Below are positions 1 through 5,867 of a stretch of 5,867 nt of DNA, piece after piece; the first letter of the stretch is position 1, and the number at the start of each line of letters is the position of its first letter. The position numbers were made by a program, and so were the translations under genes. Origin of the DNA: Bacteroidota bacterium (GTDB lineage Bacteria; Bacteroidota; Bacteroidia; AKYH767-A; JABDAW01); assembly GCA_023251595.1 (NCBI GenBank), contig JAHEYM010000272.1, forward strand, positions 1 to 5,867, in the 5' to 3' direction. Under the pieces are notes generated by a model that was given only the letters and a program-made list of their open reading frames with translations, had not been told where the DNA came from and did no database searches.

Positions 1-64
1 ATCATTGATGGTAGCGTATTTGGGGGATTATGAAAAAATTGAAGAAAGGTTGAAAAGAATTTGA
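1..64 (+). CDS. C-terminal end of an unidentified upstream gene (partial)
   Basis: The frame starting at base 2 is open from the window edge to a TGA at 62-64 and ends in a charged, helix-like tail, LGDYEKIEERLKRI. The other two forward frames stop sooner in this stretch (for example TGA at 31-33). The stop overlaps the TTG start of the KAP gene as TTGA at 61-64, the compact spacing expected between operon genes. Only about 20 residues are visible and I do not recognise the family, so no function is offered. If real, it is the first visible gene of the operon and may be a third component of the system downstream. A chance open frame of this length is possible. Confidence 0.5.
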   Translation, partial: SLMVAYLGDYEKIEERLKRI

Positions 65-2352
65 GAAAGATGTGGAATCGATTAATCCTTCAGATACAGC
101 GAATTTTTAGTAGAGATTCTAAAGAACCAACAAAAGAAAATTTGTCTGAAAATGAGGAAGCGATTGGCACAACGGAATATTATAGAACAGATTATCCGCT
201 AAACGATAGAAAGAAAGATCGTTTTCAACGAATCAATTTTTCCAAACGAATTGCGGAAACGATTATAGCCCGAAAGAATCCTGACGGCGTTGTAATAGGA
301 ATTTATGGCGATTGGGGTGAAGGAAAAACATCTGTACTAAACTTCATTGAAGAAACTCTGAATCAAAGCCCTGATATAATAGTTTGCAAATTTAATCCCT
401 GGCGTTTCCAAGACGAAACACATCTGTTAATTGGCTTCTTCAATCTACTTGCAGCCAAGTTAAATAAATCCATTAATACAAAAGGAGAAAAAATCGGTAA
501 ACTTATTTCGGATTATGCAGATATATTAGTTCCGACTCTCTCACCAATTGAAGGCATGACCGGAATGAGCCCAGGTAAGGCGGTGAAAAAAATCGCTTTG
601 AAATATGCAACAGTTGAAATTGAAGAACAAAAGAAAAGGATTGGAACTATTTTAGAAAACTCAAAAAAAAGGATAGTAATTTTTATTGATGATATTGACA
701 GACTTGACAAGAAGGAAATTCAAACAGTTTTCAAATTGGTTAAACTGACAGGAGATTTTTTATTTACATCTTACATTCTCGCATTTGATGAGAAAATGGT
801 AGCTAAAGCTCTCGGTGAAATTTATGAAGGAGGTGACGAACAAGCCGGAAGAAATTTTCTTGAAAAAATTATTCAAGTTCCACTTCGATTACCATTAGCA
901 CAAAAAGAGGCGCTAAAGAAGTTTTGTTTTGATTGTGTGACCGAAATCCTTGATATAAACAAAATATCGCTTTCTGAGGAAGAAGCCGGGCGATTTGTCA
1001 GAGTATTCACCGCACGGCTTCTACCACGACTCTCAACGCCGAGAATGGCGGTGAGGTTCAGCAATGCTATATCATTTTCGTTGCCGTTACTATACAATGA
1101 AGTGAATACTACCGACTTAATGCTATTGGAGGCAATTAAGGTTTTTTTTCCTGAGCTCTACAATTTTATCAGACAATATCCTGAATATTTTATAAAGTCA
1201 TATAGCATTGCTTATGAATTGCTTGATGGCAATATTTATGGAGGCGACCAAAATGACCGTAAAACAAAATGCAAAGAACAAATATCCCTGTTATCAAAAA
1301 TGTATGCTGAAATAGACGAAACATCTGTTCAAAATTTGCTTACAGAATTATTTCCGATACTGAATGAAGTTTATCACAGTTATGGCAATGGTCCGGCAAA
1401 CCAACAAAAGCTATATGATGAAAAACGGATTGGTTCTCAAGATTACTTTCAAAAATATTTTACTTATACCGTAATTGAAGGAGAAATATCCGATATTAAA
1501 TTTAACAAGCTAATTGAATCTATACTCAACAATTCAGAGGGAGATAATATAACTAATCTATCCACTTTTTTAGAGAGTAACAGTGCAGATGCCCTTCTAA
1601 GAAAGCTGAGAAATAGTGAAGATACATTTTCACCGCCAATATCTACAAAACTCGCGGTTGTTTTATCAAAATTTGGAGGTAAATATTCCTATCAAATGAA
1701 TTCAATATTTGGTTTCGATACCCCATTAGGGCAAGCCGCGACATTAATATACAGACTTTTGAAAAAAATCACGGATGATGAGGAACGATTTGAATTAGCA
1801 AAACGATTACTGAAAGAAAGTGAACCTTTCCATTTAGCTTATCAATTAATGAGCAGCTTTAGGAATGAAAAAGATGGAGTGAGCGGAAAACAAATATTTT
1901 CCGAGAAAGAGTTTGATCTCTTGGCAAGTATGCTTCTCGACAGGGCAATGACTGAAGCCAAAGATGAACCATTGTTTATAAAATTCCCGGACTATACTAA
2001 TTATCTTTTCGGTGCGTGGTTCACATTGAAGGGAAAGAATAGCTTAATGATCTATATTAAACGAATACTTGACGAATCGCCAGAGAAAATTGCAGAGCTA
2101 TTGAAGGCATACTCTCCATTTACACATAGTTCCAGTCAGCCCCAACCGTTTTTCGGAGACATCGATAAAAATTATTTCGATGAAATAAATAGCACGTTCG
2201 ATTCAAACTATTTGTATGAGGTTGCAATCAGAGCATTCGGAAAAGAAATAGAGGATGAAACATATCACGCACTCAGACATCAACAAACGGATGAAAATAG
2301 AGTTAAACAATTTGTTTATTTTTACAGAAGACAATTAAAAATAGCTAAATGA
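61..2352 (+). CDS. KAP-family P-loop NTPase, soluble type
   Basis: This 763-residue protein has the ordered motifs of the KAP NTPase family (named for Kidins220/ARMS and PifA). They are Walker A GDWGEGKTS at residues 83-91, FNPWR at 111-115, Walker B FIDDIDRL with D210, D211 and D213, AFDEK from 241, FLEKIIQVPLRLP at 266-278, and a TPRMAVRFSNA segment at 326-336 whose R328 may be a sensor-type arginine. It should bind and hydrolyse ATP. Many KAP proteins carry transmembrane helices between Walker A and B; here residues 115-205 are mostly polar or amphipathic, so it is probably cytosolic. Residues 350-763 look helical and match nothing I know; they could be a sensing or partner-binding region. 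The TTG at 61 is preferred because it forms a TTGA overlap with the upstream stop and follows AAAGG at 45-49; ATG at 70 is the alternative. Its stop overlaps the next gene as ATGA. PifA of plasmid F excludes phage T7, so a defence role is plausible but inferred. Confidence 0.9.
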   Translation: MRKMWNRLILQIQRIFSRDSKEPTKENLSENEEAIGTTEYYRTDYPLNDRKKDRFQRINFSKRIAETIIARKNPDGVVIGIYGDWGEGKTSVLNFIEETLNQSPDIIVCKFNPWRFQDETHLLIGFFNLLAAKLNKSINTKGEKIGKLISDYADILVPTLSPIEGMTGMSPGKAVKKIALKYATVEIEEQKKRIGTILENSKKRIVIFIDDIDRLDKKEIQTVFKLVKLTGDFLFTSYILAFDEKMVAKALGEIYEGGDEQAGRNFLEKIIQVPLRLPLAQKEALKKFCFDCVTEILDINKISLSEEEAGRFVRVFTARLLPRLSTPRMAVRFSNAISFSLPLLYNEVNTTDLMLLEAIKVFFPELYNFIRQYPEYFIKSYSIAYELLDGNIYGGDQNDRKTKCKEQISLLSKMYAEIDETSVQNLLTELFPILNEVYHSYGNGPANQQKLYDEKRIGSQDYFQKYFTYTVIEGEISDIKFNKLIESILNNSEGDNITNLSTFLESNSADALLRKLRNSEDTFSPPISTKLAVVLSKFGGKYSYQMNSIFGFDTPLGQAATLIYRLLKKITDDEERFELAKRLLKESEPFHLAYQLMSSFRNEKDGVSGKQIFSEKEFDLLASMLLDRAMTEAKDEPLFIKFPDYTNYLFGAWFTLKGKNSLMIYIKRILDESPEKIAELLKAYSPFTHSSSQPQPFFGDIDKNYFDEINSTFDSNYLYEVAIRAFGKEIEDETYHALRHQQTDENRVKQFVYFYRRQLKIAK

Positions 2353-3343
2353 GTTCCGCTACTAATGAAAATACTGTTAAAGAAATTCAACAATATTTTT
2401 CAGCCGAGAATGGTTGGGAATTTTCAAGAAATCTGAGAAGATTTAAATATCTATATAAATATTTAATTCCAACAGAATTATACACAGAATATTTGCATAT
2501 CTGGTTAGAGCCAGATAATAATGGCTTTCTTTGGCAAGCGAATGATAAGCTGACTTTGACACAGGATGATCGCGGCAGACAAATTTTTGAATATGAGTGT
2601 GATTTTTCAGTCGCAGGTGCGATTTGTTTTGAAATTGATGGTGGGTGTATTGTAACGAGAAGAAATGCCACTTTATCCCTTACACTCCATTGTTATAAAT
2701 ATCCCGGCACTTCTAAAATTCATCTCGACCATATTGAATTGTGGTCAAAAGAACAAAAGGTAATAAACGAATATAATAAAATGATTCAGGGTTATTATAA
2801 AAGCAATGGGATTGAAAACATTGTTTATGTACCGACCACGAGTTACAGTGCCTTTACGGAAATATGGTCAAAGACATCAAAAACAGACCCGAATCAGGTT
2901 CAGGTAAGCGGACATGACTACCACTCTGAAATTGTTTATGCGTACGAACAAATAATGTTTTTGATAGCCAATATAAATATTTACAAAACGTACACAAGTA
3001 ATTATGTAGAAAAAGAATCAAGTACACCGCTCGGAACGATATACGAGCCAAACCTAACATTATATGATAGAAGATATTTTGACTTTTGTTCCTTTGCGTT
3101 TGAAAAATTATATGCTTTTTGGGAGCGGATTGCCTTTTTTATTTATCAGTATATTCGTCCCACTACACTAAAGCCCAAACAAATTTCATTTTCCAAACTC
3201 CTTACTGAACTTAAGAAGGATTCCGGTAATACTTTCTTTCACTATTTGTCTTCTTCTCAAAACTTTGAATGGTTGACCATTTTTGGAGCTACATCACATA
3301 AGGAGTTGCAGGATTACCGACACCCATTGATTCATTATCAGAT

Positions 3344-3351
3344 TTTAAACT
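3344..3351. repeat. Target-site duplication, copy 1 (TTTAAACT)
   Basis: These 8 bp directly abut the inverted repeat and are identical to 5814-5821. Eight base pairs is the usual IS66 duplication. In the undisrupted gene they span the end of codon 332 to the first base of codon 335. Confidence 0.95.
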
Positions 3352-3373
3352 GTAAGCACCCCGTGAACTACAT
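3352..3373. repeat. IS66 terminal inverted repeat, tnpC-side end
   Basis: The sequence starts GTAAGCACCCCGTGAACT and ends ACAT. It pairs with the reverse complement of 5792-5813 at 21 of 22 positions, differing only at position 19 (A here, G at the other end). The TAG stop of tnpC (3370-3368 on the - strand) lies inside it. Confidence 0.96.
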
Positions 3374-4918
3374 ATCTATCTTTTTCGGTAGGGGCTTCCA
3401 TTTTCCGGGAAGGAGTTCACTTAAACGATTCGCCGGATGTTCTTTAATTCTTTGCAGAACATCGGAGAGCCATTCCCAGGGGTTCACATTATTTAATTTG
3501 CAACTTGCCATGAACGAATACATCATCGCACCTCTTTGTGCTCCCTCATGTGACCCTGCAAACATATAGTTTTTTCTGCCTAATGCGACAGGTCTGATTG
3601 TGTTTTCGATAAGATTGTTATCGATTCTCAACCGACCATCGGTAGTATATATACATAATTTTTCCCAATGGTTCAAAGAATATCCAATCGCTTTCGAAAT
3701 GAGTTTGGACGGTGCATGTGCAAGACATTCTTGATCCAACCATTGTTTTATTCTATTCAGAATCGGCACGGCTTCTTTCTGCCGGATTTCTTTCTTTTGA
3801 TCATGCGAATAATTTTCCTGATCCGCTTTTCTTTCAATATTATATAATTGTTGGATTTCTTTCATCATATATTCCGCGGGATCATGTTCTGAATCGAGCG
3901 CCTTATCATAATATCTTCTGTTATGCGTCATACAACCCACCGGAATGATACCTGGTCTGGTTTCATATTTTTTATATACTCCATAGGCATCCGTCTGAAG
4001 ATGACCTTTAAAATCTTTCAAATGATCCTCCGGTGCATCACCGTCACGACCCGGTTTATAATTGAAAACAACAAGACCGTTTAATACATCATGAAATACC
4101 CAATACCAACCACGATGGGTTTTGCCCTTTGTCTCCTTGTCCATTACAGGTATAGGTGTTTCGTCTACTCCCAGATAATCGCAGGAAAATACTTCTTTGC
4201 ATAATGCTTCATAGAGTGGAAACAACAGATCACAACTTTGTTTGAACCAACCGTCAAATGTGGAACTTGAAATAAAAATACCTGCTCTTTTTAAACGTGC
4301 TCTCTGGCGGTATAATGGAATGTGATCGCAATATTTATCAATAATTATTATTGCGAGAAGTGTAGCTCCTGCAAGACATTTATCAATCGGCATGGATGGC
4401 ATTGGTGCAATCAACACACCGCGATCCGGATTTTTCGGATCTGCATATTTTTTGCGTACGATTCGCGCAACATAAATACTACCTGGTGTATATTCGTAGT
4501 GTTCTGATACCACTTCACCGATTTCCACCAGCTCTGTCGTATCTTCTGTGAGTTCGATTGGAACATCCACTCTTTTAAAATGAGCGGGAATAACTGAACG
4601 TACCGGTTTTTCTTTTCGCTTAGACCGCTCATGTGAAGGAACGCCTATTTTCTTTTCTTCAACGGGAGGTTCAGGAACCGGTGCGAATAATCCAAGCTGA
4701 TTAGGTGCGGTAAAAAGAAATCGTTCGCTCTTGGAACCAAACAACATCCGTTGTAATTCTTTGAGTTGGAAACTCAGTTGTTCTATTTTATCGTCATTAA
4801 TTTTATTATGGGTCGTTAACTCTGCTAACTTCTCGGCATATATTTTATTCTGCGATTGCAATGCAACATTAGCCTCAATTAGAGCGTCCCTTGTCATCAC
4901 AGAATATCGAATATCCAT
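3368..4918 (-). CDS. tnpC: IS66 family transposase TnpC (DDE)
   Basis: This is the catalytic transposase, about 516 residues from the ATG at 4918. The N-terminus (about 10-60) is a leucine-rich coiled coil ending in the IS66 signature FGSKSER (60-66). A basic linker follows, then a region where many IS66 transposases have a Cys zinc finger; the cysteines are absent here. The catalytic domain shows D252 in GVDET, D310 in QTDAY, the conserved GCMTHNRR (328-335), and E438 in NNLIENTIRP, followed by GRKNYMFAGS (447-456). These are taken as the DDE triad. A TTG at 4957 would add 13 hydrophobic residues unlike the family, so the ATG is preferred. No Shine-Dalgarno sequence precedes it. The TAG stop lies inside the terminal repeat. 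The gene looks intact and of normal length. Confidence 0.95.
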   Translation of the reverse strand: MDIRYSVMTRDALIEANVALQSQNKIYAEKLAELTTHNKINDDKIEQLSFQLKELQRMLFGSKSERFLFTAPNQLGLFAPVPEPPVEEKKIGVPSHERSKRKEKPVRSVIPAHFKRVDVPIELTEDTTELVEIGEVVSEHYEYTPGSIYVARIVRKKYADPKNPDRGVLIAPMPSMPIDKCLAGATLLAIIIIDKYCDHIPLYRQRARLKRAGIFISSSTFDGWFKQSCDLLFPLYEALCKEVFSCDYLGVDETPIPVMDKETKGKTHRGWYWVFHDVLNGLVVFNYKPGRDGDAPEDHLKDFKGHLQTDAYGVYKKYETRPGIIPVGCMTHNRRYYDKALDSEHDPAEYMMKEIQQLYNIERKADQENYSHDQKKEIRQKEAVPILNRIKQWLDQECLAHAPSKLISKAIGYSLNHWEKLCIYTTDGRLRIDNNLIENTIRPVALGRKNYMFAGSHEGAQRGAMMYSFMASCKLNNVNPWEWLSDVLQRIKEHPANRLSELLPGKWKPLPKKIDM

Positions 4919-5037
4919 GCGGTAAAGATAATATATAAAAATGATTGCTGACAACAAAATATACAGAATAATTTACCAACATTGTCGTACAGATATTGTT
5001 GATATTACTCGATTTTAGACGGTAAAAGAAAAACTGT
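4919..5037 (-). other. tnpB-tnpC intergenic gap of the IS
   Basis: These 119 bp are AT-rich and not explained by either protein. Short open frames crossing it resemble no known protein and overlap tnpB or tnpC in the wrong frame. On the - strand a TATATTTTG near 4965 is a near, not exact, match to a Bacteroidota promoter box, and a CAACA/TGTTG pair could form only a weak stem. It may carry the leader or a separate promoter for tnpC; nothing firm is visible. Confidence 0.4.
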
Positions 5038-5415
5038 TTATATCGCCCTTGAATATGTTGATAACCCCGGATTATCATATCGCATTCTCCTTTTTACAGA
5101 AGAAAGTTTGATTCCTTCAAGAATTAAAACCAATTCATCCCACTGCAATTCTATACCGGTAACTTTTTTTTCAGATGAAGGCAGTTCGAACGTTCCTTTT
5201 TCCAGGCGTTTGTAATAAATAACAAAACCGCTACGGTCCCAGACCATGAATTTAATTCGGTTACTTCGTTTATTGATGAAAATAAAAACATCTCGCGAAT
5301 AAATGTTCTGCTTCATCTTGTCGATGATGATTCCCGAAAGACCATCAAAACTCTTTCGCATATCGGTGAATCCGGAGTATAAGAAATAACGCTGTGCGCT
5401 GGAAAAATTTATCAT
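5038..5415 (-). CDS. tnpB: IS66 family accessory protein TnpB
   Basis: This 125-residue protein is the second IS66 reading frame (TnpB_IS66 family), required for transposition in studied IS66 elements although its biochemical role is not settled. The N-terminal signature FTDMRKSFDGL (16-26) and the later blocks DVFIFINKRSNRIK (42-55), VWDRSGFVIYYKRLEKG (58-74) and FELP (76-79) are diagnostic. The start ATG overlaps the tnpA TGA as ATGA (5415-5412), indicating coupled translation. A 119-bp gap separates it from tnpC. The tail after KRRMRY is about a dozen residues and not obviously conserved. It appears full length. Confidence 0.95.
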   Translation of the reverse strand: MINFSSAQRYFLYSGFTDMRKSFDGLSGIIIDKMKQNIYSRDVFIFINKRSNRIKFMVWDRSGFVIYYKRLEKGTFELPSSEKKVTGIELQWDELVLILEGIKLSSVKRRMRYDNPGLSTYSRAI

Positions 5416-5747
5416 CGCGTGATCAATGACGGCAGAAGTGGCTTGATAAATTCTATATTCCTGATTCCACGAATACGCAGCCGGATACCATCAGTGTATA
5501 TAATCTCTACTTCAGGCTCATCCCCAGCACCTGGCAATGTGGCACTGATCCGCATAGGAAGAAACCGCTCTTTTTTCTTTTCCTTATCAACCCGACGATA
5601 TTTCTTGAGCCAGTACTGAAAAGCGCCGTATACTAATCCATGTCGTGAACAAAACTCCATGCATGTAATATCGCCTGTCAGATACCGGTGTGCAAGTGTG
5701 AGCATCTTCTTGTTGTTAGCATTGTCGCCCCTTTTTCTATTTGCCAT
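5412..5747 (-). CDS. tnpA: IS66 family protein TnpA (helix-turn-helix)
   Basis: The first IS66 gene encodes 111 residues from the ATG at 5747. Residues about 14-52 look like a helix-turn-helix (MEFCSRHGLVYGAFQYWLKKYR region), consistent with binding the element ends. The C-terminal part has the family-like pattern EVEIIYTDGIRLRIRG followed by a FIKPLL helix. A TTG at 5762 would extend the protein by five residues but overlaps a possible promoter box, so the ATG is preferred. The upstream region is A-rich with no Shine-Dalgarno motif. The stop overlaps the tnpB start (ATGA). Confidence 0.9.
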   Translation of the reverse strand: MANRKRGDNANNKKMLTLAHRYLTGDITCMEFCSRHGLVYGAFQYWLKKYRRVDKEKKKERFLPMRISATLPGAGDEPEVEIIYTDGIRLRIRGIRNIEFIKPLLPSLITR

Positions 5748-5759
5748 AGTTTTTTGCGG

Positions 5760-5790
5760 CAATAATACGGCTTCGAGTCGATCAAAAAAA
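5760..5790 (-). promoter_or_regulatory. Possible tnpA promoter
   Basis: On the - strand a run of seven T residues (5790-5784) is followed, 17 bases after its first six, by TATTAT, within TATTATTG (5767-5760). The latter differs from the Bacteroidota -7 box TAnnTTTG at one position, but the spacing to the upstream TTTG is only 15 bases, shorter than usual. It lies just inside the inverted repeat and a few bases before tnpA, as expected for a self-contained element. AT-rich DNA gives such matches by chance. Confidence 0.3.
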
Positions 5791-5791
5791 G

Positions 5792-5813
5792 ATGCAGTTC
5801 ACGGGGTGCTTAC
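5792..5813. repeat. IS66 terminal inverted repeat, tnpA-side end
   Basis: The reverse complement starts GTAAGCACCCCGTGAACT and ends GCAT, matching 3352-3373 at 21 of 22 positions. It lies 44 bp upstream of the preferred tnpA ATG, so transposase binding here could also affect the promoter of the element. Confidence 0.96.
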
Positions 5814-5821
5814 TTTAAACT
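5814..5821. repeat. Target-site duplication, copy 2 (TTTAAACT)
   Basis: Exact copy of 3344-3351 directly after the outer end of the inverted repeat. Deleting the element with one copy restores the HEPN reading frame. Confidence 0.95.
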
Positions 5822-5867
5822 CTCGATTTAAGGGTGGTTTCTTATCAGGAACGCATGCTTTTTGGTC
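5814..5867 (+). pseudogene. Displaced 3' part of the HEPN gene (partial)
   Basis: After the second copy of the target duplication (5814-5821), the sequence continues the frame of the disrupted gene. Joined to codon 334, it reads SRFKGGFLSGTHAFW with no stop before the window edge. It has no start codon of its own near the junction and should not be expressed separately as a functional protein. The rest of the gene lies outside the window, so native length and C-terminal domain are unknown. Confidence 0.75.

Larger units (their letters stand above)
2349..3569 (+). pseudogene. HEPN-domain putative RNase gene (Cthe_2314-like), disrupted by IS66
   Basis: The readable frame gives 406 residues, but only codons 1-334 (through 3350, plus one base) are native; the last 72 are read antisense through the IS66 end and stop at TAG 3567-3569. 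Residues 1 to about 135 are beta-rich and unrecognised. Residues about 238-334 look like a HEPN domain: a helix with FDFCSFAFEKLYAFWERI (244-261) and then DYRHPLIHYQIL, where R324 and H329 form the R-X4-H motif typical of HEPN ribonucleases. The pattern resembles the Cthe_2314-like HEPN family, judged by eye. The ATG overlaps the KAP stop as ATGA at 2349-2352, implying coupled translation and a joint function. The intact gene would join 3351 to 5822 and continue as SRFKGGFLSGTHAFW beyond the window. The truncated hybrid keeps both putative catalytic residues but loses the end of the last helix, so it may be inactive, unstable or altered. Confidence 0.75.
3352..5813 (-). mobile_element. Complete IS66-family insertion sequence, 2462 bp
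   Basis: The element carries the three-gene tnpA-tnpB-tnpC set that defines IS66, all on the - strand. It is bounded by 22-bp inverted repeats beginning GTAAGCACCCCGTGAACT, with one mismatch at repeat position 19. GTAAGC is close to the usual IS66 terminus. It is flanked on both sides by the same 8 bp, TTTAAACT, the duplication length typical of this family. All three frames are intact, so it is probably still mobile and the insertion is recent. It sits in codon 335 of the HEPN gene, opposite to the host operon. It has no passenger genes. Confidence 0.97.

Noticed and set aside
513..1097. Minus-strand open frames within the KAP gene (513-710, 873-1097)
   Set aside because: They lie antisense to clear Walker B and FLEKIIQ coding sequence, have no family features and no start context; shadows.
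2387..3060. Minus-strand open frames within the HEPN gene
   Set aside because: Antisense to a long gene coupled to its neighbour, with low-complexity translations and no recognised motifs.
3712..4925. Plus-strand and out-of-frame open frames inside tnpC
   Set aside because: The DDE transposase frame accounts for this stretch fully; the others are shadows.
4919..4957. TTG-initiated N-terminal extension of TnpC
   Set aside because: Adds a hydrophobic stretch not typical of IS66 and lacks a start signal; ATG at 4918 gives the expected N-terminus.
4875..5078. Small minus-strand frame spanning the tnpB-tnpC gap
   Set aside because: It overlaps both transposition genes in the wrong frame, is rich in Phe, Tyr and Asn as expected for AT-rich noncoding DNA, and IS66 has no known gene here.
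3352..5813. Composite transposon or passenger defence gene inside the element
   Set aside because: Only tnpA, tnpB and tnpC lie between the repeats and there is only one element in the window.
1..5867. CRISPR array, tRNA, rRNA or riboswitch
   Set aside because: No regularly spaced direct repeats, tRNA-like cloverleaf or rRNA sequence was seen; the only clear repeats are the IS ends and target duplication.

Overview
The window is AT-rich bacterial DNA, probably from the Bacteroidota or a relative. The evidence is indirect: the three transposase proteins look like the IS66 types common in that group, and there is no convincing Shine-Dalgarno sequence before the insertion-sequence genes. The host assignment is low confidence. 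No RNA gene, CRISPR array or strong terminator was seen.

Layout. Bases 1-64 hold the last codons of an unidentified upstream gene. Its TGA stop overlaps the TTG start of a large gene (61-2352) for a KAP-family P-loop NTPase with clear Walker A, FNPW, Walker B and FLEKIIQ motifs and no obvious membrane segments. That gene overlaps by ATGA with a second gene (from 2349) whose product has an unrecognised N-terminal part and a C-terminal HEPN-like domain ending in an R-X4-H ribonuclease motif (R324, H329). The three genes are tightly packed on the + strand and read as one operon.

The second gene is broken at codon 335 by a complete IS66-family insertion sequence (3352-5813, 2462 bp) in the opposite orientation. 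It has 22-bp terminal inverted repeats with one mismatch, a perfect 8-bp target duplication (TTTAAACT), and intact tnpA, tnpB and tnpC on the - strand. Removing the element and one copy of the duplication restores an open frame that continues to the window edge at 5867. The window therefore shows a recent knockout, or at least a C-terminal truncation, of the HEPN gene.

Interpretation. A KAP NTPase translationally coupled to a HEPN putative RNase fits a sensor-plus-toxic-effector design, as in abortive-infection or other anti-phage systems. The defence role is inference from the families and layout. The insertion lies five residues after the putative catalytic histidine, which makes it notable whether it inactivated a costly effector or only replaced its tail.
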